DNA of 21,192 nt from Candidatus Shapirobacteria bacterium UBA4062 (GCA_002382075.1 DFZG01000017.1:1-21192), one strand, 5' to 3'. Numbered from the stretch's first letter, positions 6,949 through 13,607 are shown. The notes: a model not told the origin generated them from the letters alone. Numbers and translations are program-made.

Positions 6949-8221
6949 TAGTAAGTATCCTTTTTACGGCGTTGGTAAAATTGGTAACCATATTATATTC
7001 GTTTATTACTAAATCTCTACCTTTTTTCTTAATCGACACTTTTTCTTCATTTTTTAATGTTAATACTTTTCTCATATTTTTCTCAACTTCGTCTAATTCC
7101 AAATTGGTTATAAAACCATCAATACCATCCTTTACTTGGCACGGTAACCCATCTACATCGGACACCAAAGCGATTGGTTTGCCGTATACCCGTATCTCTG
7201 CTGGAATAAAGGCTCCTGGCTCATATTTTGACAACACAGCGACTATTTCTGTTTTATTCCATTGCATGAACTGACGAGGGAAAACGAAATCGAGCCCAAA
7301 CATTAAGGTGATATTTTTATTTTTTAACGAATTTAATTCTTCAACTATTGGATCCTGCATAGTATATGGTGCCGCCTGCACTACAAAGTGATAGGGTAGA
7401 TCTTCCAGTCGCTTGGCAACCTTCATAAAAATATCAAACCCTTTATAAGGCACACCTCTGCCATAGGAAAAAACTATCGGCTTGTCTAATGGAATTCCTC
7501 TACTGACTGCCGCTGCTTCAATCTCTTCCTGGAAATATTCTTTGACCTCGTCAACCACGATACCGTTTAATATCGGCGTAAGAGATTCTTCATTGGCCCC
7601 ATAATCAAAAGCTAAGTGTTTTTTCATGTACGGATTTAGAAATCCGGTAAACAGATTATTAGTCTCGTTAGCAATTTTAATGGCTCTAATTTCAAATTTA
7701 AGTCGTTCGGCGTCATAATTTCCTCTTTCGTGAATTAAGGAAGTACTATGAGGCATCCAAACACCGGAATAATTTAAAGGTAAATCCATTTGACGGTTTA
7801 GAATTGATGGAGTCATGGCAAATGGAGTATCGACGCCTATCACAATTGCATCGGTAGGTTTGTCATTCTTTAATATTTCATAAGCAACCGTGGCCGCTGA
7901 GGCAGAAGCTGTGGGCCAGTTATCCATATTCCCATACTGATTCCATCCATCTGAATAGTTGAGGCAGAACAAAACATCTCCTCCGGTTTTTCGACAAATG
8001 TCAGTGATTTTTTTTAATTGATTGGCATTAAACCCGTAATTCGACTCGGCGAATTTAGGAGCAATACCCCAAACTTTTACTTCATAATCAGGCTGTAATT
8101 CTTTGACGATATTTTCGACGGCTCTAAAATAACCATTAACTGCAGTACCAACACCGGCGTAAAGACTGGTGATTCCATCATGGGCACAGATAATTAAATC
8201 GAGTTTTTTCTTATTCGCCAT
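6935..8221 (-). CDS. GT4-type (GT-B fold) glycosyltransferase
   Basis: 428 aa, cytosolic, no membrane segment. The C-terminal nucleotide-sugar domain has SYGRGVPYKGFD (252-263), then KYEPGAFIPAE with the E-x7-E pair Glu334/Glu342 followed by YGKPIALVSDVDG, typical of retaining GT4 enzymes. The N-terminal half (ICAHDGITSLYAGVGT, residues 11-26) has the Gly-rich acceptor-side loop but is divergent, and I cannot name the acceptor. It is embedded in an overlapping run: the kinase-like stop overlaps its start by 11 nt and its own stop overlaps the HD gene. Being placed among nucleotide enzymes rather than capsule genes suggests a soluble, possibly nucleoside-linked acceptor; this is speculation. 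Confidence 0.8.
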   Translation of the reverse strand: MANKKKLDLIICAHDGITSLYAGVGTAVNGYFRAVENIVKELQPDYEVKVWGIAPKFAESNYGFNANQLKKITDICRKTGGDVLFCLNYSDGWNQYGNMDNWPTASASAATVAYEILKNDKPTDAIVIGVDTPFAMTPSILNRQMDLPLNYSGVWMPHSTSLIHERGNYDAERLKFEIRAIKIANETNNLFTGFLNPYMKKHLAFDYGANEESLTPILNGIVVDEVKEYFQEEIEAAAVSRGIPLDKPIVFSYGRGVPYKGFDIFMKVAKRLEDLPYHFVVQAAPYTMQDPIVEELNSLKNKNITLMFGLDFVFPRQFMQWNKTEIVAVLSKYEPGAFIPAEIRVYGKPIALVSDVDGLPCQVKDGIDGFITNLELDEVEKNMRKVLTLKNEEKVSIKKKGRDLVINEYNMVTNFTNAVKRILTNERH

Positions 8222-8765
8222 AGTTTATTTTAAGATAATTAATGATTAATTTATAAGCCTCACCAATGTTTAGTTCGTCGACGGGAATTATCAATTTGTT
8301 CGTTTTGATAGAAAAAAAGTTATCATAGTATTCCCTAATTTTCTCAAGATTTTTTATATTGATCCAAACTGGGTTTCGACCATCAGTACCCTTTCTCTGG
8401 TTACACACAGATACGTCGGTAATTTTCAGATAAACATATAAGTCGGGCTCAGGCATGGCCTTAAAACTATTGATGAGTAAATCGTAAATGTTTTCTAAAC
8501 CATTAACTTTTTTGCCATAGTTGTAAGCCAACATCGAGATATGGCTTCTGTCGAGGAAACAAAATTTTTTATCTATTGCTGCGGCAATTTTTACTTTTTC
8601 TAGTTCACTTTCAATGTAATATTCATCTTGATCGGGTCGATATTTGTCTGTCGACACAATCTCAGAAATGTAGGCACCATTTAATTCTTTGGAAAGCCAT
8701 TGCGCTAAGGTGGTTTTTCCTCCTCCTGGCAACCCCTCTAGGGCAACGATTATTTTATTCTTCAT
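8211..8765 (-). CDS. P-loop deoxynucleoside/thymidylate kinase-like protein
   Basis: 184 aa. The Walker A motif is GLPGGGKTT (11-19), with LDRSH (71-75) as the Walker-B-like DR(S) motif of deoxynucleoside and dTMP kinases. A basic lid-like stretch, NQRKGTDGRNP (122-132), follows a strand reading PDLYVYLKI. Such proteins phosphorylate nucleosides or nucleoside monophosphates at the 5' position. Substrate cannot be assigned: the sequence is not a standard Tmk, and the lid is short. It overlaps the NDP kinase-like gene upstream by 11 nt and the glycosyltransferase downstream by 11 nt, so it is made together with both. Confidence 0.75.
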   Translation of the reverse strand: MKNKIIVALEGLPGGGKTTLAQWLSKELNGAYISEIVSTDKYRPDQDEYYIESELEKVKIAAAIDKKFCFLDRSHISMLAYNYGKKVNGLENIYDLLINSFKAMPEPDLYVYLKITDVSVCNQRKGTDGRNPVWINIKNLEKIREYYDNFFSIKTNKLIIPVDELNIGEAYKLIINYLKINYGE

Positions 8766-9285
8766 GCTTTGGTATTAAAGCAGTAATTTCTCTCATGGCG
8801 CAAGTTAGGTCATCACTTGAATGCAGAACATTTCTAAATCGGTCCTCTTTTCCAACTTCTCTCATCAGCTTTTTAATTTTTTTCATCTTTTCATAGGCGC
8901 CGTCTCCATGTACAACTAACACCCTTCCTTCTTGATCACTATCTACAAAAGAACCGACCAGGCCTTCTACAAAAGCTAGGCCATCTTCGCCCTGGGCCAT
9001 AACCTCACAAAGGTCACCGTAGATACCAAACACTTGTTCTCTGGTGAATTTTATCTTCTTGTCGATCAAGATATTCAAACCCAAGTCAGATATTAATGTT
9101 TCGGCTGCAGTTACCAACCCAACATTATTAACGGCGTGTGGTTTAATAATTACCAAACAGGGGTTGGGGGCAGTCATTATGGCGTTGAGTTCCTGATTGC
9201 TGAGCAGCCCATTTCTTCGAGCTTTTTGTTCTCCAAAAGCAAGATCAAAATATCCAGAGAACGCATTTTCTAGTGTATTAGCCAT
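8755..9285 (-). CDS. Nucleoside diphosphate kinase-like protein
   Basis: 176 aa, about 30 longer than standard NDP kinase because of an N-terminal extension (1-42). From there it follows the family: VIIKPHAV with the conserved Lys48, VVHGDGAYEKMKK near the nucleotide-binding strand, and RNVLHSSDD, where Asn152 and the phospho-acceptor His155 are retained. The usual HGSD is HSSD. The segment normally carrying other nucleotide-binding residues is divergent, so it may use an unusual nucleotide. It is the first gene of the leftward arm, 45 bp from the divergent GT75 gene, and its 3' end overlaps the kinase-like gene. NDP kinases make NTPs/dNTPs from diphosphates. Confidence 0.8.
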   Translation of the reverse strand: MANTLENAFSGYFDLAFGEQKARRNGLLSNQELNAIMTAPNPCLVIIKPHAVNNVGLVTAAETLISDLGLNILIDKKIKFTREQVFGIYGDLCEVMAQGEDGLAFVEGLVGSFVDSDQEGRVLVVHGDGAYEKMKKIKKLMREVGKEDRFRNVLHSSDDLTCAMREITALIPKHEE

Positions 9286-9317
9286 AATTTAACATGAGTA
9301 ATAATTCCTCATATTGT

Positions 9318-9330
9318 GTTATAGTATAAC
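9318..9330. promoter_or_regulatory. Palindromic divergent -10 region
   Basis: GTTATAGTATAAC is a perfect palindrome around one central base. It offers -10-like hexamers in both directions (TATAGT/TATAAC rightward, TATACT/TATAAC leftward) in the 45-bp spacer of the two-armed cluster. It may be a shared promoter or operator controlling both arms together. Confidence 0.45.
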
Positions 9331-10314
9331 ATGTTACATAACAATCAACACAAAATGCAAAGTACAAAGTCCATTGTTGTTGTTCCCACAATAAGAGCTG
9401 AAAGAATTAACGAGTGGCTGGGAAAGTGGAGGGAAGAATTTAAGAATTCAACTATTATCATTGTTGAGGACAACCCAGAGGCGACATTTCAAATTAGTCA
9501 AAAAAATGTAATTCACTACTCGTGGAAAGACATTGATAATGATTTGAGGGAGAAAGGTTGGATTATTCCCAGAAAAACAGCAGCGGTTAGATCATATGGT
9601 TTTATAAAAGCATATCAACTAAATCCAGAGTACATCATAACTCTTGATGACGACTGCTATCCTGAAAGCGACAGTTTTGTCAAAACACATGAGTATTACC
9701 TAAATCAAAGTCATTCCGATAAATGGACTCAACATGCTCAATCTAATCTGAAAATGAGAGGAGTTCCGAAAAGTCTCATTGTGAGAGAATGCGTATTGAA
9801 CATGGGACTATGGGCAAACGTGCCCGACCTTGATGGTAACACCCAAAAAGAAAACCCTGACACAAGAATTAAACGTCAGGAATTCAATTTCGTTCTCCCC
9901 CCAGGCCAGTATGCTCCAATTTCCAGCATGAACATGTCGTTTAGAAAGGAAATTATCCCTGCTTTATATTTTTTACTGATGGGTTCAATGTGGGGGTTTG
10001 ATCGATTCGATGATATTTGGTCAGGAATATTTATTAAAAGAATTTGTGACCATTTAGGGTTTAGTATCTCCGGTGGTAGTCCATTTATCTGGCACGATCG
10101 GGCTAGTAATCCAGATACCAACATTCAAAAAGAAGCCAGTGGTTTAATTGTAAATGAACTTTTATGGAAAGATGTTGAAAATATGAAATTTACTGGAAAA
10201 ACTTTTAAAGAATGTTATTTAGAACTGGCAAGCCAGCTTCCGAATTACCAAGTGAACCAAGATTACTGGCCAAAACTTAGAGAAGCAATGGTTATTTGGG
10301 CAAATTTGTTCTAA
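9331..10314 (+). CDS. GT75 family protein (RGP / UDP-arabinopyranose mutase-like)
   Basis: 327 aa. It aligns by eye over its whole length with plant reversibly glycosylated polypeptides: a nucleotide-binding start (IVVVPTIRAER), the metal motif LDDDCYP (105-111), GVPKSLIVREC-x4-GLWANVPDLDGNTQ, the SSMNMSFRKEIIPALYFLLMG segment, GFDRFDDIWSG, KRICDHLG, WHDRASNP, and a C-terminal YLELA...WPKLREAMVIW. In plants the family interconverts UDP-arabinopyranose and UDP-arabinofuranose and self-glycosylates on an Arg; Arg152 sits at the matching place. The sugar substrate here is unknown. The ATG at 9331 directly follows the -10-like box; the ATG at 9355 (MQSTKSIVVV) is an equally good start. It ends 2 bases before the next start. 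Confidence 0.82.
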   Translation: MLHNNQHKMQSTKSIVVVPTIRAERINEWLGKWREEFKNSTIIIVEDNPEATFQISQKNVIHYSWKDIDNDLREKGWIIPRKTAAVRSYGFIKAYQLNPEYIITLDDDCYPESDSFVKTHEYYLNQSHSDKWTQHAQSNLKMRGVPKSLIVRECVLNMGLWANVPDLDGNTQKENPDTRIKRQEFNFVLPPGQYAPISSMNMSFRKEIIPALYFLLMGSMWGFDRFDDIWSGIFIKRICDHLGFSISGGSPFIWHDRASNPDTNIQKEASGLIVNELLWKDVENMKFTGKTFKECYLELASQLPNYQVNQDYWPKLREAMVIWANLF

Positions 10315-10316
10315 TT

Positions 10317-11318
10317 ATGAAATTTACCAAGATTTCTTCTTCTCACCATCTCTGTTTAAAAAAACTTTTGCCTGAATTAGGGAAATTTTACGATGGTCAT
10401 GAAAATGCAAAATTTTTCGACCAACTAATAAATAAAGACAAAAAAGACAACAATGGATATTTCACTATAAAGAAAGAAATTTGGTCCGCGTTAGGCGACA
10501 TGGATGAATTCTGCGGGTTTGTTTGTTTGAATTATAAGAGGGGGAACACTGTCAAGATTGGGCCGATTATGGTCGACCCGAAGTATCGAGGGAACGGTAT
10601 CGGAAGATTTATGATTACGTCCATATTGAAGAAATTAGAGAAGGAAAAAATTAGAAAAGTTTATGCCACTACTTCTTCAGAAAATGTTCCTGCTTGTAAA
10701 TTGTTTCAAAATGCTGGGTTTAGATTGGAAGTCGAATTACCAGAACAATACCGAGTTGGCAATAAAGAATATATTTGGGGATATTTTTTTGAAAGTCCAA
10801 CAGTGATTTTTTTAAATAAAAGGTCTTTGTTTGATCCAAACAGTAGCGAGGAAGGCAACCTGCAAGTTAAAGATTTTAACCCTGAAACAGATGTTGAGTA
10901 TCTTCAAAAAATCATCAAAATTATCAAAGAATGGCACGACGATATAACTCCCAATTTTTTAAGACAAATAATTGATGCTACCAATAGAGGACTAGATTTT
11001 GAAACAAAAGGAAAGTTGATATTGGTCACTAAAGACATTAATAATTTGCCTACTGGCCTAGTGGTTGCTGCCCCCAAACGTGGAGGATCGGTGAAAATAT
11101 ATCCGATGTACGGAAACACTCCATCAATTGAAGGCATGATCGGTAAACTCAGAAGAATTTTTAAAGAGAAAGGGTACCGAAAACTTTATACATTTGTTCA
11201 TGCTAGCGATGATAGGTATATCCAACAATTAATAAATTTTGGGTTCTGTCTGAGAGGAACTATTCTGTCTCCCTATAAATCGGGGCATGATTTGGCGGTA
11301 CTAGACCTGTTTATTTGA
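10317..11318 (+). CDS. Two-domain GNAT acetyltransferase
   Basis: 333 aa from the ATG at 10317, two bases after the GT75 stop; an earlier in-frame ATG at 10296 would overlap the GT75 gene. The N-terminal half is a GNAT domain: strand TVKIGPIMVDPKY, then RGNGIG (91-96), the acetyl-CoA pyrophosphate loop, followed by NVPACKLFQNAGF. The C-terminal half (about 180-333) looks like a second GNAT fold (VKIYPMYG, then KLYTFVHASDDRYIQQLINFGF) but has lost the R/Q-x-x-G-x-G/A loop, so it is probably structural or a substrate pocket. Acetyl acceptor unknown; from the neighbours, an amino-sugar or aminated nucleotide-sugar is possible. Confidence 0.75.
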   Translation: MKFTKISSSHHLCLKKLLPELGKFYDGHENAKFFDQLINKDKKDNNGYFTIKKEIWSALGDMDEFCGFVCLNYKRGNTVKIGPIMVDPKYRGNGIGRFMITSILKKLEKEKIRKVYATTSSENVPACKLFQNAGFRLEVELPEQYRVGNKEYIWGYFFESPTVIFLNKRSLFDPNSSEEGNLQVKDFNPETDVEYLQKIIKIIKEWHDDITPNFLRQIIDATNRGLDFETKGKLILVTKDINNLPTGLVVAAPKRGGSVKIYPMYGNTPSIEGMIGKLRRIFKEKGYRKLYTFVHASDDRYIQQLINFGFCLRGTILSPYKSGHDLAVLDLFI

Positions 11319-11320
11319 CG

Positions 11321-11326
11321 TATAAT
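11321..11326 (+). promoter_or_regulatory. TATAAT box for a leaderless transcript
   Basis: Perfect TATAAT placed 2 bp after the upstream stop and 7 nt before the ATG at 11334. The predicted transcription start coincides with the start codon. Confidence 0.5.
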
Positions 11327-11333
11327 AAATTAG

Positions 11334-11933
11334 ATGAAGTATTATTTAATTGGGCACACCTCATATTTTGAAGAGTATCTACCGATCTACAAACAAATAA
11401 TTTCAGTGCTTAGTGAAAAAGCCGGGTGGAAATTGGTTGACAATTGGATAAACCGTGAAGTTGGGGCCCAATCTGAAGATCCTGATAAAGCCAGTAGATT
11501 TTACAAATACTATAAGGATTTATACAAAAATACCACCAAGAAAATAAAACAAAGCGATATCGTAGTAGCTGAAATGTCAGAAAAAAGTACCACCGTGGCC
11601 CAACAGGTGGTGTACGCCTTAGAAAATAACATTCCGGTCTGGTGTTTATGTAACGAAAATAAGAGGCAAAATATTCCGGCATTTTTGTCAACCCGCCATG
11701 ACGATAAGCTAGATTTTTCTTACTATAAAACTGAAAAGTTAGTGTCTTTAATTGAAGAAAAATTGACCGACTTTACAAAAAGAGAAATTAAATTTAATTT
11801 TTACCTAGATCAAAGTATGTACGATTTTTTGGAAAAATTGTCCATAGAAAAGAAGTCAACGAAGTCAAAAGTAATTAGAGAAATTCTTTTCGCTGAAATG
11901 AAGGAGAAACAATCCCAAAATACCAAACCTTAA
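11334..11933 (+). CDS. Nucleoside 2-deoxyribosyltransferase-like domain fused to ribbon-helix-helix domain
   Basis: 199 aa. Residues 1-140 resemble the nucleoside 2-deoxyribosyltransferase-like fold (flavodoxin-like, related to TIR and DUF4406 proteins): an opening strand YYLIGHTS, then SDIVVAEMSEKSTTVAQQV (74-92), matching the family's AD-hhhAE-S pattern with Glu80 as the likely catalytic acid, then an ENNIPVWCL strand. Residues 152-192 form a ribbon-helix-helix segment (FNFYLDQSMYDFLEKLS then TKSKVIREILF). The combination suggests a nucleotide-sensing or nucleotide-cleaving domain tethered to DNA, perhaps an autoregulator of the cluster. It ends the rightward arm and likely has its own promoter. 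Domain calls are by eye; function is inferred. Confidence 0.65.
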   Translation: MKYYLIGHTSYFEEYLPIYKQIISVLSEKAGWKLVDNWINREVGAQSEDPDKASRFYKYYKDLYKNTTKKIKQSDIVVAEMSEKSTTVAQQVVYALENNIPVWCLCNENKRQNIPAFLSTRHDDKLDFSYYKTEKLVSLIEEKLTDFTKREIKFNFYLDQSMYDFLEKLSIEKKSTKSKVIREILFAEMKEKQSQNTKP

Positions 11934-12011
11934 CATTCTAATTTCATAAAACTTTTGCGTTTCTTTAACTACTTTTTATTGTACGCCCAAAATTTCAAAA
12001 TGACGGATTCT

Positions 12012-12047
12012 TGGCGCTGGCCAACGGTGCGGGCGTGGCCTGCGCCA
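12012..12047. repeat. GC-rich imperfect hairpin upstream of tRNA-Pro 3' end
   Basis: TGGCGCTGGCCA (12012-12023) pairs with TGGCCTGCGCCA (12036-12047) with one mismatch and a 12-nt GC-rich loop. It lies 30 bp beyond the 3' end of tRNA-Pro in its direction of transcription. No U-tract follows it on the minus strand, so it does not look like a standard terminator. Confidence 0.55.
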
Positions 12048-12076
12048 CTGCAAAAAATTATGACATTCACGAATTG

Positions 12077-12150
12077 TCGGGGATACAGGATTCGAACCTG
12101 CAACCTCATGGTCCCAAACCATGCACGCTAGCCAGTTGCGCCAATCCCCG
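12077..12150 (-). tRNA. tRNA-Pro (TGG)
   Basis: Acceptor CGGGGAT/ATCCCCG, D arm GCGC...GCGT, anticodon stem CATGG/CCATG with loop TTTGGGA (anticodon TGG), T stem GCAGG/CCTGT, discriminator A. No encoded CCA. Its 5' acceptor strand can alternatively pair with the upstream hairpin at 12147-12182. Confidence 0.95.
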
Positions 12151-12191
12151 CCTACGTTCCGCTGCTGCGGAACTTCGGCGGGTAAACCCGC
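12147..12191. repeat. Nested hairpin abutting tRNA-Pro, with alternative hairpin
   Basis: Outer arms CCCGCC (12147-12152) and GGCGGG (12177-12182), inner arms GTTCCGC (12156-12162) and GCGGAAC (12167-12173), loop TGCT. The right outer arm overlaps a second hairpin, GCGGG/CCCGC (12178-12191), followed on the plus strand by TTTTT. The two are mutually exclusive. The outer left arm also overlaps the last 4 bases of the tRNA-Pro acceptor. Confidence 0.6.
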
Positions 12192-12230
12192 TTTTTGACT
12201 TTAATTCCGCTTAAATAGCAACAGAAAGTG

Positions 12231-12315
12231 TGCCGCTGGCGGGAATCGAACCCACATGACTTTTGAGGTCACAAGATTTTAAGTCTTGCGTGTATACCAG
12301 TTCCACCACAGCGGC
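12231..12315 (-). tRNA. tRNA-Leu (TAA)
   Basis: 85-nt class II tRNA: acceptor GCCGCTG/CAGCGGC, anticodon stem CAAGA/TCTTG with loop CTTAAAA (anticodon TAA), a long variable arm, T stem GTGGG/CCCGC, discriminator A. No encoded CCA. Confidence 0.95.
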
Positions 12316-12323
12316 GGCAAAGA

Positions 12324-12488
12324 TATTATAACAACAATCGGGAAATATGGGGTGAAAAAGATGATTTTGAGCTGGGGACGGTACTCAGCTCGAACCTAAG
12401 ATCTCTGGTTACACCTGAGCTTGAACTCCAGCTTCAAATTCTTAAAGAACATATTGGCATTGAATCTTTCGTTGCTGCTTACCAATAA
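12324..12488 (+). pseudogene. Open protein-like remnant without start codon
   Basis: Plus-strand frame ending at TAA 12486-12488 that reads like real protein: it includes DDFELGTVLSSNLRSLVTPE and continues ELQLQILKEHIGIESFVAAYQ. No ATG, GTG or TTG occurs in frame between tRNA-Leu and the stop, and the upstream side is bounded by the tRNA. This is best explained as the 3' end of a gene whose front was lost, possibly when the tRNA region was rearranged. I do not recognise the family. The remaining bases to 12567 hold only the hairpin at 12532-12550. Confidence 0.35.
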
Positions 12489-12531
12489 CATGTCCCTATT
12501 TTACTTCTGGACGTGTGTTTACACAAGGTTA

Positions 12532-12550
12532 TAACTGTAGATTACAGTTA
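12532..12550. repeat. Perfect 8-bp inverted repeat downstream of the small anchored protein gene
   Basis: TAACTGTA / TACAGTTA with loop GAT, 17 bp past the stop of the leftward gene at 12568. It may stabilise the transcript 3' end or be a weak terminator; no U-tract is present. Confidence 0.4.
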
Positions 12551-12567
12551 CATTCAATTAAACTTTT

Positions 12568-12858
12568 TTAGAGATCGGAAAAGTCTTCTTCCAAAATCAC
12601 TGTGCTGTTAAGTTCTGCCTCTAATGTATTGAGTGAATTATCACTACTTAGTTTCTGGTTTTCTTCAAAAGCTGTCTGGTCAACTTCCCCGGTTTGTTGG
12701 TCAATAGTTTCCTTTGGGGCAGTGACTTGGATGTTGTTTTCATACTGACTTTCAGTCATTTTAGGATTTGATTGTTTTTTGTTATTAAAAACAAACAAGC
12801 CTCCCAACACGGCAAGGCCAATAACGATTGCAGGTAATAAATATTGTTGGTTTTTCAT
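12568..12858 (-). CDS. Small membrane-anchored acidic protein, unknown
   Basis: 96 aa. A single N-terminal membrane segment (about 7-25, AIVIGLAVLGGLFVF) is followed by NNKK and an acidic, Gln/Asn/Glu-rich tail that should face outside. No lipobox Cys is present and no known domain is visible. The ATG at 12858 is fixed by a strong GGAGGT site 7 nt upstream. It is the last gene of the sigma-factor operon but is separated from the coiled-coil gene by an intrinsic terminator, so it depends on readthrough or its own promoter. Probably part of the envelope response. Confidence 0.7.
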   Translation of the reverse strand: MKNQQYLLPAIVIGLAVLGGLFVFNNKKQSNPKMTESQYENNIQVTAPKETIDQQTGEVDQTAFEENQKLSSDNSLNTLEAELNSTVILEEDFSDL

Positions 12859-12865
12859 GGTGTTT

Positions 12866-12871
12866 ACCTCC
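12866..12871 (-). promoter_or_regulatory. Strong Shine-Dalgarno site for the small anchored protein
   Basis: GGAGGT on the minus strand, 7 nt before the ATG at 12858; one of only two such sites clearly seen in the window. Confidence 0.75.
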
Positions 12872-12905
12872 AGACTTTAATTTTTAATATTGTATTATTT
12901 CAACG

Positions 12906-12940
12906 CTTAAAAAGAGGGAGAGGTGTTACTCTCTCCCGTC
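12906..12940 (-). terminator. Intrinsic terminator after the coiled-coil gene
   Basis: On the minus strand, GGGAGAG (12937-12931) pairs with CTCTCCC (12922-12916) across an 8-nt loop, followed by TCTTTTT. It lies 11 bp past the stop at 12948. This is the clearest terminator in the window. Confidence 0.8.
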
Positions 12941-12947
12941 CTTTATC

Positions 12948-13544
12948 TTAGTTAGCATCTTTGGCTAATTTGACTGCTTCTTTCATTAAGGATACAGCCT
13001 CTTTGTAACTCTCTCTGGCTTGTTGAGCCAAATCACGGGCAGCTAGTGCCTGATCGCGCTGAGTTTCATACTCAGCCGGTTCAATGGCTTCAAAAGCATT
13101 GATGGCTTGACTTCCCAAAGATTTTGCCTCATCCAGAGCGGCTTGGGCTTCATCCAGCTTAGCCTGAGCGGCAGCGACATCTTTGCCTTCAGTTGCCATT
13201 TCACTTAACTTGGTATCAATTTTCTCGATCAAGTTGGTTAACCTCTGACTATAGAAGCCAAAGCGATCAATCAAGCGAGTAGCATGAAATTGAGCAATGT
13301 TGTCACGTCTGGTTTCCCGTCTTTCCTGTCGGGTATCCTGGCGTTCTTCAACATTTTCTCCCACTTGAGTGCGAACTTCTTCACGGTTGGCTTGACGCTC
13401 CTGTGAGTTTTCCTCAAAGAGGGCTCTGCGCTCCTCAACTCTGTCTTGATAAGTAGATCCCTCCTGAGCCAGTGTTACTGGAGCGGCTGTGGTCATAACC
13501 AAAGCTGCTAGGGAAAAAGCTGTGATGATTGCTGTTTTTTTCAT
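12948..13544 (-). CDS. Secreted coiled-coil protein of the sigma-factor operon
   Basis: 198 aa. A signal peptide (MKKTAIITAFSLAALVM, cleavage near TLA-QE at about 26) is followed by an extremely charged Arg/Glu repeat region (about 35-75, with VEERR, QERQANREE, VEERQDTRQERRETRR) and a long Ala/Glu/Lys heptad-like helix (about 80-195, AAQAKLDEAQAALDEAK). It should be exported and largely alpha-helical. The start is the ATG at 13544: an AAAGGAGGTG site ends 6 nt before it, and the GTG at 13553 is part of that site. It sits 55 bp below the anti-sigma-like gene, preceded by one copy of the 25-bp repeat, and is closed by the terminator. It is a likely effector or sensor of the envelope response; family not recognised. 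Confidence 0.75.
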   Translation of the reverse strand: MKKTAIITAFSLAALVMTTAAPVTLAQEGSTYQDRVEERRALFEENSQERQANREEVRTQVGENVEERQDTRQERRETRRDNIAQFHATRLIDRFGFYSQRLTNLIEKIDTKLSEMATEGKDVAAAQAKLDEAQAALDEAKSLGSQAINAFEAIEPAEYETQRDQALAARDLAQQARESYKEAVSLMKEAVKLAKDAN

Positions 13545-13550
13545 ATTATT

Positions 13551-13560
13551 CACCTCCTTT
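13551..13560 (-). promoter_or_regulatory. Strong Shine-Dalgarno site for the coiled-coil protein
   Basis: AAAGGAGGTG, an almost full anti-SD complement, 6 nt before the ATG at 13544. It decides the start and rules out the overlapping GTG. Confidence 0.8.
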
Positions 13561-13582
13561 AATTACTAATATTGGTTCACGT

Positions 13583-13607
13583 ATATAGTGTCTGACTGGT
13601 TACAAAC
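13583..13607 (-). repeat. 25-bp repeat, copy 1 (end of the anti-sigma-like gene)
   Basis: Identical to 14022-14046. On the minus strand it spans the last coding bases and the TAA stop and continues through TGTAACCAGTCAGACAC. It lies upstream of the coiled-coil gene. TGTAAC then 17 nt then CGTGAA resembles an ECF-type -35/-10 spacing. Confidence 0.8.

Noticed and set aside
12178..12196. Plus-strand intrinsic terminator (GCGGG/CCCGC then TTTTT)
   Set aside because: No plus-strand transcript clearly reaches this point: the last rightward gene ends at 11933 and both flanking tRNAs are leftward. Kept only as part of the hairpin block.
12011..12214. Plus-strand 67-codon open frame
   Set aside because: It runs antisense through the whole of tRNA-Pro and its hairpins and has no protein-like features.
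12403..12412. Third copy of TGTAACCAG on the minus strand as an ECF promoter
   Set aside because: Only 9 bases match the 25-bp repeat, no -10 follows, and it lies within the protein-like remnant; chance is sufficient.
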